DNA from: Anaerolineae bacterium
Lineage (GTDB): Bacteria > Chloroflexota > Anaerolineae > DRVO01
Length of the DNA stretch: 20,633 bases
Assembly (NCBI GenBank): GCA_012719195.1
Contig: JAAYAV010000405.1
Coordinates: 1-20,633 of the forward strand
Direction of reading: 5' to 3'
Shown: positions 13,110 to 20,226 of the stretch, piece by piece
Numbering within the stretch: position 1 is the first letter of the stretch
How the letters are laid out: each line of letters starts with the position of its first letter
Made by a program: the position numbers and the translations under genes
The notes under the pieces: model-generated
What the model was told of the DNA's origin: nothing
Databases searched by the model: none
What the model saw: only the letters and a program-made list of their open reading frames with translations

Positions 13110-14465
13110 TCAGCCGTCATCGCCGGCCTCCCGGCAGATAGCCTCCGCCGCGAGCGGTTCTCGCACTCGCGCTGCCGCCCACCAGGTAACCAGGGCCGCC
13201 AGCACCGCGAACAAGAGCAGGGGCTGGTAACCGTACTCGTCGATCAGGCGGCCCGCCAGGATGGGCGTGAAGGTGAGCAGACCGGTGATGGTGTTGGTCA
13301 GGCCAATATAGCTGGGCCGGTCGCTGTCGGGCGCCATGTTGATGAGAACAGCGTTGTTGCAGATTTCGCGCCCGGAGTTGCCTGCGCCCTGGACCACGAA
13401 GGCGAGGAGGAAGACCAGGGCGGGCACCCAGCTTCCACCAGGGGCCGGCTGCCCGCCGTGGAACCAGGTGAGCAGGAGCGGCAGAAGAGGAGCCAGTGCA
13501 CCCAGGAGGACGGACTCGGTGAGAACGGTGACGTTGCCGGCATGTTGCGCTCGTCGCCGCCAGTGAAGGTTGGCCAGGAGGCTGGCCGCCGTACCCGCCG
13601 CCACGTACGTGCCCGCCATCGCCACGGGCACGCCCCAGACGTCGGCGGCGTAGACCATGTAGAAGGGGGCGGCGACCCCCATGACCTCCAGGGAAAGCCG
13701 GTAGGTGAGGTAACGCCGGTAGAGCGGGTCCCGCCGCACCACGGTGAGGGCGTTCCCGAGGTTGGCTAAGGGTGACCGGGCCCGGAGGCTGACGCTGCCG
13801 CCGCCCTCTCTCACCAAACCGAACACGAGGGCGCCGGTGGTAAAGACGACGGCGCTGGCTATGAAGAGAGTGGCGTAATTGACCGGGAAGCGAAGGCCCG
13901 ACGCCAGGACCACGCCGATGAAGACGCCCGCCGCCAGCCCGCCGGCTCCCGTCCAGATGCCGCGAGTGGCGTAGAACTCGGCCAACCTGTTCCGCGGCAC
14001 GACCTTTCCCACCACGTCGAACCGCCCCACCGTCGCGGAGCCGGCGGTCATGCGGGTGAAGCCAAACACGGCCAGGAAGACGCCGATTGCCAGGCCGCTG
14101 GGGATGTGCTGGTGGTAGATCACCAGCAGCGCGATCAGGACGTAGGACAGCGAGCGGGCCACGTCCAGCCCCACCACGTAGGGCACCTTCCGCTGCTTGC
14201 TCTGGAGGTAGCCGGCGGCGAAGAGCTGCGGCAGGAGCCACCCGCCGAAGCGGATGGAAGGCAAGAGGCCGATGATCGTGTTGGAGGCGCGCAACTCCCG
14301 CAGGAGTACGGGGATGACAGTCGCCGGATCGGCCAGCGTCATGCCCAGCGACATCGCCACTTCGTGGAAAAGGGCACGACGGTAGTCGGCCCGCGGCGCA
14401 GATGAGGGCCTGGTCAGGTGCGAGATCAGCGAGCGTCCGTCGTCTGCGTCAGACCAGTCGCTCAA
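13110..14465 (-). CDS. Major facilitator superfamily transporter (copy 2 in transcription order)
   Basis: A polytopic inner-membrane transporter with about twelve hydrophobic helices in 451 residues. The N-terminal half has the MFS-like pattern LRASNTIIGLLPSIRFGGWLLPQLFAAGY, then a basic loop QSKQRKVP equivalent to the loop 2-3 region, followed by RSLSYVLIALLV. The substrate is not recognisable. The longest in-frame start is TTG 14465, overlapping miaA by 17 nt; a GTG and an ATG about 35 residues further in are alternatives but would remove the residues YRRALFHE that precede helix 1 in such proteins. It ends 146 nt before acyP. It shares layout and the (S/F)SYLLIAL helix with the MFS gene at 17005-18342, suggesting distant paralogy. 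Transport direction and energy coupling are inferred only from family. Confidence 0.88.
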   Translation of the reverse strand: MSDWSDADDGRSLISHLTRPSSAPRADYRRALFHEVAMSLGMTLADPATVIPVLLRELRASNTIIGLLPSIRFGGWLLPQLFAAGYLQSKQRKVPYVVGLDVARSLSYVLIALLVIYHQHIPSGLAIGVFLAVFGFTRMTAGSATVGRFDVVGKVVPRNRLAEFYATRGIWTGAGGLAAGVFIGVVLASGLRFPVNYATLFIASAVVFTTGALVFGLVREGGGSVSLRARSPLANLGNALTVVRRDPLYRRYLTYRLSLEVMGVAAPFYMVYAADVWGVPVAMAGTYVAAGTAASLLANLHWRRRAQHAGNVTVLTESVLLGALAPLLPLLLTWFHGGQPAPGGSWVPALVFLLAFVVQGAGNSGREICNNAVLINMAPDSDRPSYIGLTNTITGLLTFTPILAGRLIDEYGYQPLLLFAVLAALVTWWAAARVREPLAAEAICREAGDDG

Positions 14466-15399
14466 TCGCGTCTCTCAGGAGGGTAACGGCCCGACCGGTG
14501 TCATCGGGCGCCAGCCAGTGGATGCGCGGGTCCGCCAACCGAAACCAGGTGTGCTGCTGCCGGATGAAGCGGTGGGTACTGGTTTTGGTCCGGGCGACCG
14601 CCTCGGCCAGCGAGTAGCGGCCGGCCAGGTGCTCCGCCATCTGCCGGTAGCCCAGACCGGACAGCGAGGGTAGGCGTGGACTGAGGCCGGACTGAAGCAG
14701 GACCCTGGTCTCCTCCAGCAGTCCTCGCTCCATCATCGTGTCTACGCGGGCGTCGGCGTGGGCGTACAAACGCTCGCGTGGCATGGTGAGCCCGATGATC
14801 ACGGGGCGGTAGAGCGGCGGCCCCTTGCCCTGCTGCTCCGAGATGGTCTGGCCGCTCGTCTCCATGACCTCCAGCGCCCGAATCACGCGGCGCACGTTGT
14901 TGGGATGGATGGCCGTAGCGGCCGCCGGGTCGCGCTCGGCCAGGCGCGCGTGGAGAGCCTCCGCCCCGATCCGGGCCGCCTCCGCCTCTAGGTGCGCGCG
15001 CAGTTCCTGGTCGGGCGCCACCCGAGGGATGCTCCAGTTTTCCAGCAACGACCATACATAGAGGCCCGTGCCGCCCACCAGCAGAGGCAAGACCCGACGC
15101 TGCCGGATATCGGCGATCGCTATTTGGGCCCGCTGCTGGAACCGGGCGAGCGTCAGGGTGTCGTCGGGCTCAACGATGTCCACCAAGTGGTGTGCTACGC
15201 GAAGCAACTCCTCGGGCGTAGGCTTGGCGGTGCCGATGTCCAAACGACGGTAGATCTGTCTCGAGTCCGCAGACACGACCTCAAGGCTGAAGCGGTCCGC
15301 CAGCTCGAGGGCGAGCGCCGTCTTGCCCACCGCGGTGGGTCCGACTATGCAAGGGAGGAGGGGGAGCGGCAGACTAGTCACCGTCACCGATGCGCACAC
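14449..15399 (-). CDS. miaA: tRNA dimethylallyltransferase MiaA
   Basis: Transfers a dimethylallyl group to A37 of tRNAs reading UNN codons. The P-loop GPTAVGKT is at residues 20-27, followed by the substrate motif SADSRQIYRRLDIGTAKP (43-60), the VGGTGLYV strand, and the C-terminal QQHTWFR segment, all diagnostic for MiaA. At 316 residues it is normal. The start is uncertain: GTG at 15399, 15387 and 15381 are all in frame and none has a convincing ribosome site; 15381 would give a more typical N-terminus about 12 residues before the P-loop. It overlaps the ABC gene by 8-26 nt and the downstream MFS gene by 17 nt, so these genes are probably one transcript. Promoter likely lies upstream of yraN. 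Confidence 0.96.
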   Translation of the reverse strand: MCASVTVTSLPLPLLPCIVGPTAVGKTALALELADRFSLEVVSADSRQIYRRLDIGTAKPTPEELLRVAHHLVDIVEPDDTLTLARFQQRAQIAIADIRQRRVLPLLVGGTGLYVWSLLENWSIPRVAPDQELRAHLEAEAARIGAEALHARLAERDPAAATAIHPNNVRRVIRALEVMETSGQTISEQQGKGPPLYRPVIIGLTMPRERLYAHADARVDTMMERGLLEETRVLLQSGLSPRLPSLSGLGYRQMAEHLAGRYSLAEAVARTKTSTHRFIRQQHTWFRLADPRIHWLAPDDTGRAVTLLRDAIERLV

Positions 15400-16552
15400 G
15401 GGTGGCGGGGTCGAACAGGTGCAGGCGCTCCGAATCGGGCGTGAGGTGCAGCACGTCCCCGCGACGGACCGTCTTCTCGGACGAGACTCGACCTACGAGG
15501 CGCTGATTACCGGCCGACCCATGCACCAGCTGCTGGCGTTCCTGGACCATCGGCTCGACGACGTCAACCGCGAGACGAATTCCTTCGTCCCCTTCCGAGG
15601 GCTGAAGGACCAGGTCCTCGGCTCGGACACCCACGATAACCTCCGGCGGACGGTCTCCGCGCCATACTCCCGCCGGCCCCGGCAAGCGGATCCCATCACC
15701 CTCCAGGAACCGCCCATCCTCAGTCCACCGCAGGTTGAGCAGGTTCATGGGCGGCGTACCCATGAAGGTGCCGACGAAGGCATTGACGGGACGGTCATGG
15801 AGCTCGCGATAGGTCCCCAGCTGTTCGACTCGGCCTCGGTTCATCACGGCGATACGATCGCCCAGAGCCACGGCCTCGGTCTGATCGTGGGTCACGTAGA
15901 GCGTGGTGATGGCGAACCGGCGGAGAAGGCGCTTGATCTCAACCCGCGTACGCATGCGCAGCTTGGCGTCCAGGTTGGAGAGCGGTTCATCAAGCAGGAA
16001 GAGGCTCGGATCGCGCGCGATGCAGCGCGCGATGGCTACCCGCTGCTGCTGCCCGCCGGAGAGCTCCTTGGGCCGTCGATCAAGCAGTTCATTGAACCCG
16101 ACGCCCATGATCTCGGCGGTGATCCGAACGCGCTCGGGGATCTCCTTCTCCCGATGTCGGAGGGCGAAGAAGAAGCCCACATTCATGCGAGACTCCATGT
16201 GGGGATAGAGGGCGTAGTTCTGGAAGACCATGCCGATTCCACGGTCCTTAGGGGGCACGTCGGTCATGTCCCGGCCGTCGTACAGAACCGTGCCGGAGTC
16301 GGGCTGCTCCAGGCCGGCCACCACCCGCAGCAGCGTGGACTTACCGCAGCCGGACGGCCCTATGATGCAGATGGTCTCGCCGTCACGCACGGTGAGGTCC
16401 ACCGCGTCCAGGGCTGCCACCACGACCTGTAGGTCGGTGGCCTCGTCCGACTCCTGCACTGCGCGTCCGGCGTCAGTGGTGAAACGCCGCACCAGGAAGT
16501 CCGAGTCGGTGCGGAAGCGCTTCGTCACCGCCTTGAGGACAATCTCGGCTAT
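15374..16552 (-). CDS. Sugar ABC transporter ATP-binding protein (UgpC/MsmK-type), probable ATA start
   Basis: ATPase that would power uptake of a sugar or glycerol-phosphate type substrate. Numbered from ATA 16552: Walker A GPSGCGKST 65-73, Q-loop VFQNYALYPHM, signature LSGGQQQR 164-171, Walker B LFLLDEP 184-190, H-loop H222 in YVTHDQTEA, and a C-terminal OB/TOBE region. The N-terminus AEIVLKAVTKRF lines up with the family's MAEIxLxxVTKxF, placing the initiator on an ATA codon 6 nt after GGAGG; the next canonical start is GTG 16528 inside the first strand, and the only upstream one is GTG 16654 deep in yraN. About 30 extra residues (14-44) precede VVAALDAVDLTV, so it is 392 residues against about 360-370. 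No permease or binding-protein gene is in the window, so it may be a shared MsmK-like ATPase. Confidence 0.9.
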   Translation of the reverse strand: MAEIVLKAVTKRFRTDSDFLVRRFTTDAGRAVQESDEATDLQVVVAALDAVDLTVRDGETICIIGPSGCGKSTLLRVVAGLEQPDSGTVLYDGRDMTDVPPKDRGIGMVFQNYALYPHMESRMNVGFFFALRHREKEIPERVRITAEIMGVGFNELLDRRPKELSGGQQQRVAIARCIARDPSLFLLDEPLSNLDAKLRMRTRVEIKRLLRRFAITTLYVTHDQTEAVALGDRIAVMNRGRVEQLGTYRELHDRPVNAFVGTFMGTPPMNLLNLRWTEDGRFLEGDGIRLPGPAGVWRGDRPPEVIVGVRAEDLVLQPSEGDEGIRLAVDVVEPMVQERQQLVHGSAGNQRLVGRVSSEKTVRRGDVLHLTPDSERLHLFDPATRVRIGDGD

Positions 16553-16935
16553 GACACACCTCCAGGTTCGGCGTCGGCGTGGAACGCGTCCGTGATGAGC
16601 CGGGCGGTGGTACCCGTGTCTCGCCGCTCCACGGCCACAACATCGAAGCGACACGGTCCGTCCCAGGCCGACTGGGCGAGGTAGGCCTCTGCAGCCGAGA
16701 CAAGGTGGCGCTGCTTCGCGGCGCCAATGGTCTCCTCGGGGGCGTAGGTCGCTCGCTGCGTTCGCGATCGCACCTCGACGAAGACTAGGGTGTCGCCCTG
16801 CACGGCGATCAGGTCGAGTTCACCCGTGGAACAGCGCCAGTTGCGGTCCAACACTTCGTAACCGAGGTCGCGCAGGAAACTCTCGGCGACTCTCTCGGCA
16901 CGCTGTCCGGCCGCGGAGGTGCTCGGTGCCGTCAT
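16549..16935 (-). CDS. YraN family protein (UPF0102, endonuclease-like fold)
   Basis: UPF0102/YraN proteins have a PD-(D/E)XK-nuclease-like core; their role is unsettled, possibly DNA processing. The 128 residues include the N-terminal GQRAERVAESFLRDLGYEVLDRNWR helix-strand unit and the nuclease-like residues GELDLIA (E39, D41) and FVEVRSR (E54, V, R), followed by ETIGAAKQRHLVSAAEAYL. ATG 16935 has AGGGAG 5 nt upstream and TATACT at 16958-16953. Its TAG stop overlaps the apparent ATA initiator of the ABC gene as ATAG, so translation of the two is probably coupled. It is the likely first gene of the yraN, ABC, miaA, MFS run. No signal peptide or membrane segment. Confidence 0.93.
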   Translation of the reverse strand: MTAPSTSAAGQRAERVAESFLRDLGYEVLDRNWRCSTGELDLIAVQGDTLVFVEVRSRTQRATYAPEETIGAAKQRHLVSAAEAYLAQSAWDGPCRFDVVAVERRDTGTTARLITDAFHADAEPGGVS

Positions 16936-16952
16936 CTCGACTCCCTGGCCGC

Positions 16953-16958
16953 AGTATA
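16953..16958 (-). promoter_or_regulatory. -10-like TATACT upstream of yraN
   Basis: TATACT on the - strand ends 17 nt before ATG 16935, with AGGGAG in between, giving a short leader of about 11 nt. No strong -35 is seen at 16-18 nt. The 5-bp stem GGGCA/TGCCC at 16959-16974 lies directly upstream and could instead be the end of the previous MFS transcript. The 69-nt gap 16936-17004 holds nothing else. Confidence 0.35.
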
Positions 16959-17004
16959 GGGCAACCGTCTGCCCCTCACCATCGGCCCGGTTCTGATCAC
17001 CCGC

Positions 17005-18342
17005 TCAGTCACGTACGCGGCGAATGAAGAAGAGCAAGCCACCGGCGAGGCGGAAAGCTGTGGCGATCAGCAGCGCTTCCCGAATACCGATCCAGTCGGT
17101 GAGAGCGGACCCGGCCAGCGGCCCGGCGAAGGCGATGAACTGGGCGATCATCGTGTCCACCGAGACAAACGCAGAGCGCCGGTCGGTCGGAGACACCGCC
17201 AGTAGCACGTTGAAGAAGGCGAGGTTGATGCCGGCCGAGAACCAGCCCCCAGCGGCGGCTGCCAGGACGATGGGCGGCAATGAACCCGAGAGGGCGGTGA
17301 TGAGTGGATAGGTGGCAAGGCCGATTCCGGAGTAGGCTAGGACCGGGCCGTGGCCGCGCTGCTTCGCCATCCGCCCCCAGTAGAAGTAACCGAGAACAGC
17401 GGCGATGCTGTTCACCATGGACACGAGCGCAATGGCGGAGTCGTCCAGTTGCAGGTTCTTAACCCAGTAGATGCTGAAGAGCGCCGTCGGCAGGCTGATG
17501 CCGATACGGAAGACGCCCGTCGACAGGACGTAGTCTAGGAAACGACGATGCTCGACCAGCAGCCCTGGCACCTGGCGGAGCCGTTCGCGCACCGGCGTCC
17601 TCTCGGTCCGACGCGGCCGCGTCACCTGATCGGGCAGGACGATCTTCGAGTACACCCACACGCTTCCCATGGCGGCGACGAAGCTGAACGCGAAGACCAC
17701 CTGGTAGCCCAGCGGGAAGGGGAGGGCGTCCAGCACCGCCCCGGTGATCGGGAGAGTGGCGGCCGTGACCACCGCATGGATGGCGTAGCGTAGGCTGATG
17801 ACGCTTGCGCGTCGCTGGGGTGGCACAGCTTCCGCCATGGCCGCCGTGAAGGAGACATTGGCGAAGGCGCTGGCGGCGGCGGCGATGGCCCAAATGGCCA
17901 CGATGGCGGGCGCGGCGAAGTTGGGGACCACCCAGGGCACAAGCGCGATCAGCAGGTAGGAGAAGCGGAAGGCTTGGCGCGACTTGACCACGATGGGGAT
18001 CAGCTTGGATTGCCGCTCCACGTATCGCCCGGCCGGCAGGGCAAGGAGCGCCATGACGAGGGAGGGCAGGCTGGAGAGGAGGCCCACCAGCAGCGGCGAT
18101 GCGCCTAGCCGCACCACGAAGACGGACAGGTAGGCAGCCGCTCCACCGGCGACAACCCCTTGTAGGGCAATGTCCGCGTGCAGGAGGAGGGCGTTCCGGT
18201 CCTCGGTGGTGTGAGGCCTGACGTTGTCGGCGGCCCGGGCTGCCACAACGCGGGCCCGGGCGAGAAGGCGCACCGACGCCTCCCAACCGGCCCGCGCTGT
18301 CTCCTGGGCCCGCCGCCGCAAATGCCTGTTTGTCCGCGACAT
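17005..18342 (-). CDS. Major facilitator superfamily transporter (copy 1)
   Basis: A 445-residue membrane transporter with about twelve hydrophobic helices, a basic N-terminus (MSRTNRHLRRR, 1-11) and the loop 2-3 region LPAGRYVERQSKLIP. The substrate cannot be named. ATG 18342 is preferred: it lies 6 nt after TATCCT with TTGCCG 16 nt further up, and no ribosome site precedes it, so a leaderless transcript is likely; the frame stays open to 18438 only through sequence holding that promoter. The gene diverges from the HAD hydrolase gene over 97 nt. Downstream, 69 nt separate it from yraN. The helix-2/3 layout (SSLPSL...GRYVERQSK...RFSYLLIAL) parallels the other MFS protein in this window, suggesting that the two derive from one ancestor, though they are now clearly different. 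Confidence 0.88.
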   Translation of the reverse strand: MSRTNRHLRRRAQETARAGWEASVRLLARARVVAARAADNVRPHTTEDRNALLLHADIALQGVVAGGAAAYLSVFVVRLGASPLLVGLLSSLPSLVMALLALPAGRYVERQSKLIPIVVKSRQAFRFSYLLIALVPWVVPNFAAPAIVAIWAIAAAASAFANVSFTAAMAEAVPPQRRASVISLRYAIHAVVTAATLPITGAVLDALPFPLGYQVVFAFSFVAAMGSVWVYSKIVLPDQVTRPRRTERTPVRERLRQVPGLLVEHRRFLDYVLSTGVFRIGISLPTALFSIYWVKNLQLDDSAIALVSMVNSIAAVLGYFYWGRMAKQRGHGPVLAYSGIGLATYPLITALSGSLPPIVLAAAAGGWFSAGINLAFFNVLLAVSPTDRRSAFVSVDTMIAQFIAFAGPLAGSALTDWIGIREALLIATAFRLAGGLLFFIRRVRD

Positions 18343-18348
18343 GGGGGC

Positions 18349-18376
18349 AGGATACCATCTCCGGACAGTGCGGCAA
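18349..18376 (-). promoter_or_regulatory. Promoter for a probable leaderless MFS transcript
   Basis: On the - strand TTGCCG (18376-18371), a 16-nt spacer and TATCCT (18354-18349), then only 6 nt to ATG 18342. There is no Shine-Dalgarno between the -10 and the ATG. The gap 18343-18439 also holds the HAD gene ribosome site (AGGAGA, 18425-18430) but no clear + strand -10. Confidence 0.45.
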
Positions 18377-18439
18377 AGAGCCCGCGGCGACGGGCGCCAA
18401 ACCAAGGGACGCTTCCGCGGCCACAGGAGACTAGACATA

Positions 18440-19156
18440 ATGCCAGCTCGTGAGTTGAGAGCGGTCTTTCTGGACCTAGACGATACCCTAACCGAGTACC
18501 CCGGCGGTTTCGGTGCCGTCCTGGAAAGCGTCTACCGTCGCGCAGTCTCTGCTGGGGCGCCGGCGGACGGCTTCGATCGGTTCCGCCGCGCCTACTGGAA
18601 CTCAACCTGCGGCCTCTGGGCCGCCATGCACGCTGGTACCATCAGCGGCCGCCAGGCTCGCCTGGTGCGGATGAGGCGCGGCCTAGAGGCGGTGTCCGTG
18701 AGCGACGACGCCCTGACGCAGCGCCTGAGCCATCATTGGGATGACCTGGCCCTCAACAGCCCCGACCTCAGGCCCGGGGCCGATGACCTGCTGGGCTGGC
18801 TACGCGGCCGCGTCTTCCTCGGCCTGATAACCGACGGCTATGCCGATCTCCAGCGTCGTAAGCTCAAGCGCCTGGGATTGGAGGATCGCTTCGATCGGGT
18901 ACAGATCTCGGAGGAGGTGGGGACGAGCAAACCGTTCGCGCGCACCTTCCGCCTCTCCCTGGAAGCGGCCGGGGTGGCGCCGGTGGAGGCAGTCATGGTG
19001 GGCGACAACGCCAACTCGGACGTGAGGGGGGCGCTGGGAGTGGGAATGCAGGCGGTGCACCTACAGCCGGGGGGACCGGTGAACACGCCGGCCGGGGCGA
19101 CCTGGGCGGGCGACCTCGCGGATGTACGGCGTCTGCTCGAGGAGGCGCTGGGCTAG
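18440..19156 (+). CDS. HAD superfamily hydrolase (subfamily IA type)
   Basis: A phosphatase or phosphoglycolate-phosphatase-like hydrolase of unknown substrate. All four HAD motifs are visible: motif I DLDDT (nucleophile Asp in VFLDLDDTL), motif II TDG in GLITDGYAD, motif III Lys in TSKPFARTF, and motif IV GDNANSDV. A helical cap sits between motifs I and II, as in class I enzymes. ATG 18440 has AGGAGA about 9 nt upstream and gives MPARELRAVFLDLDDTL, so the earlier open frame back to 18224 is not coding. At 238 residues it is usual for the family. It diverges from the MFS gene and its TAG stop sits in the same CTAG as the stop of the opposing P-loop gene. Cytoplasmic; no regulator evident. 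Confidence 0.9.
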   Translation: MPARELRAVFLDLDDTLTEYPGGFGAVLESVYRRAVSAGAPADGFDRFRRAYWNSTCGLWAAMHAGTISGRQARLVRMRRGLEAVSVSDDALTQRLSHHWDDLALNSPDLRPGADDLLGWLRGRVFLGLITDGYADLQRRKLKRLGLEDRFDRVQISEEVGTSKPFARTFRLSLEAAGVAPVEAVMVGDNANSDVRGALGVGMQAVHLQPGGPVNTPAGATWAGDLADVRRLLEEALG

Positions 19157-19551
19157 CCGTCCGTCGGATCGGGTAGCGCGCTCAGTACCAACTCGAGGAC
19201 CTGCTCGGCGGAAAGGGGATCTGTCTCCACGAGGATATCGGCTTCGGCCCGCGCCAATCCGAGACGGGCTACCTGCCGGTTGTAGGTGTCGCCGTAGGGC
19301 CGGAAACCCAACCTCTGCGTAACGGAGGCGGCCGAGGCGGACAGGTAGACCAGCAGGTCGGGAACGAAGGTCCGCCGCCACAGCCGCCGCAAGCCGGAGT
19401 GCTCCTGGCTGATCTGGCGCGCATCGTAACCACGCTCGCGCAGCCCCTGGGCAAGCGTGGTCTTCCCCGAGCCACACACACCTAGTACTGCTACGCGAAG
19501 CCGGTGAGGCTCAGTAGGGTACGGGGAACACGACGTGGAGCCGTCTGACAT
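19153..19551 (-). CDS. Small P-loop NTPase / kinase-like protein
   Basis: Function unknown. The Walker A motif GVCGSGKTT (24-32) follows a beta strand RLRVAVLG; further on, FVPDLLVYLSASAASVTQR resembles the NMP-kinase 'D..IYLDAS.E.i.rR' strand and lid region, and RAEADILVETD may be the last core strand. Only 132 residues, so it is a minimal nucleotide-kinase-like fold. ATG 19551 is the only usable start before the P-loop; it makes a 41-nt overlap with the phosphatase gene in another frame, suggesting coupled translation. Its TAG shares a CTAG with the HAD stop on the other strand. It may act with the adjacent SpoIIE-type phosphatase, but nothing in the sequence shows that. Confidence 0.82.
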   Translation of the reverse strand: MSDGSTSCSPYPTEPHRLRVAVLGVCGSGKTTLAQGLRERGYDARQISQEHSGLRRLWRRTFVPDLLVYLSASAASVTQRLGFRPYGDTYNRQVARLGLARAEADILVETDPLSAEQVLELVLSALPDPTDG

Positions 19552-20224
19552 TGGGCCCTTCTCCGTTCTGCCGGATGGCCATCACCGCGACGGTCATGTC
19601 GTCGCGGGGGCGCCCCTGATCGCGCGCCACGGCCGCCGCCAGGATCGCGTCCGCCAGCGGCAATGGGCCGGTCGCGGGCACAGCCACCTCGGCCAGGATC
19701 CAGTCGGGTACGCCTTGGGGCCGTGTCGATAGCAGGCCGGCCTCCCAGACACCATCCGTGAAAGTCACTATCAGCAGCCCTTCCTCCAGCGGCAGCTCCG
19801 TCACCTGGGGCCGCACCGACCTCCCGGTGCCGAGGGGGCAGGAAGGTTCATCGATGATCTGCCTCTCGCCGCCGCGAACGACGAGCACGGGGCAGGGGGT
19901 GTTGCGCGTAATCACGATGCTGCGGGTGTCCATGTCGGCCGAGAGGACAGTCAGATCGGCCGACACCTGCCCGCGCCGAGAGACAAGCAGAGAGTCGGAT
20001 GATGCGCGGGCGGCGGCGCCATCGCGTACTCCCTCCAGAATCAGCGAGGCCGCCTTGCGAATCACCAGGTGGCTCACGGCTTTGGCGGCGCGTCCGGAGC
20101 GTTGACCGTCAACCACTATCAGTGACATCCCGCCTCGGGGCCGCTCCACCACCTCGGCCGAGTCCCCGCTCTCGGGAACGGCGTACTTCCCCGTCTTGGC
20201 GACCGCTGACTCCACTGCGAGCAA
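19511..20224 (-). CDS. Stand-alone SpoIIE/PP2C-type serine phosphatase
   Basis: Probable Mn/Mg-dependent protein phosphatase. PP2C-like metal residues are visible: D21 in SGDSAE, D39 in VVDGQRSG, D157 in TFTDGVWEAG, and D208-D209 in GRPRDDMTVAVM, in the order seen in SpoIIE/RsbU domains. At 237 residues it is only the catalytic domain, with no sensor, GAF, PAS, response-regulator or membrane part, so partner proteins would have to control it. TTG 20224 is 2 nt after the upstream stop and has GGAGGGAG about 7 nt before it; GTG 20215 is an alternative. No anti-sigma, STAS or kinase gene is in view. The gene lies between a CCA-enzyme end and the small P-loop gene with almost no spacing. Confidence 0.85.
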   Translation of the reverse strand: MLAVESAVAKTGKYAVPESGDSAEVVERPRGGMSLIVVDGQRSGRAAKAVSHLVIRKAASLILEGVRDGAAARASSDSLLVSRRGQVSADLTVLSADMDTRSIVITRNTPCPVLVVRGGERQIIDEPSCPLGTGRSVRPQVTELPLEEGLLIVTFTDGVWEAGLLSTRPQGVPDWILAEVAVPATGPLPLADAILAAAVARDQGRPRDDMTVAVMAIRQNGEGPNVRRLHVVFPVPY

Positions 20225-20226
20225 GG

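Noticed and set aside
12827..13120. 97-residue - strand open frame from the MFS end into acyP
   Set aside because: Its start overlaps the MFS 3' end and the body is out of frame with acylphosphatase; no motif. The interval looks like a promoter region.
13117..14241. 374-residue - strand open frame in another frame of the MFS gene
   Set aside because: Pro/Arg/Gly-rich shadow of the true transporter frame, which alone shows membrane helices.
15323..16432. 369-residue + strand open frame opposite the ABC ATPase gene
   Set aside because: It mirrors the codon pattern of the well-supported - strand ATPase and has no recognisable motif; long antisense frames are expected at this GC content.
17459..18424. 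321-residue - strand open frame overlapping the other MFS gene
   Set aside because: Low-complexity Arg/Pro/Gly sequence; the alternative frame encodes a clear membrane transporter.
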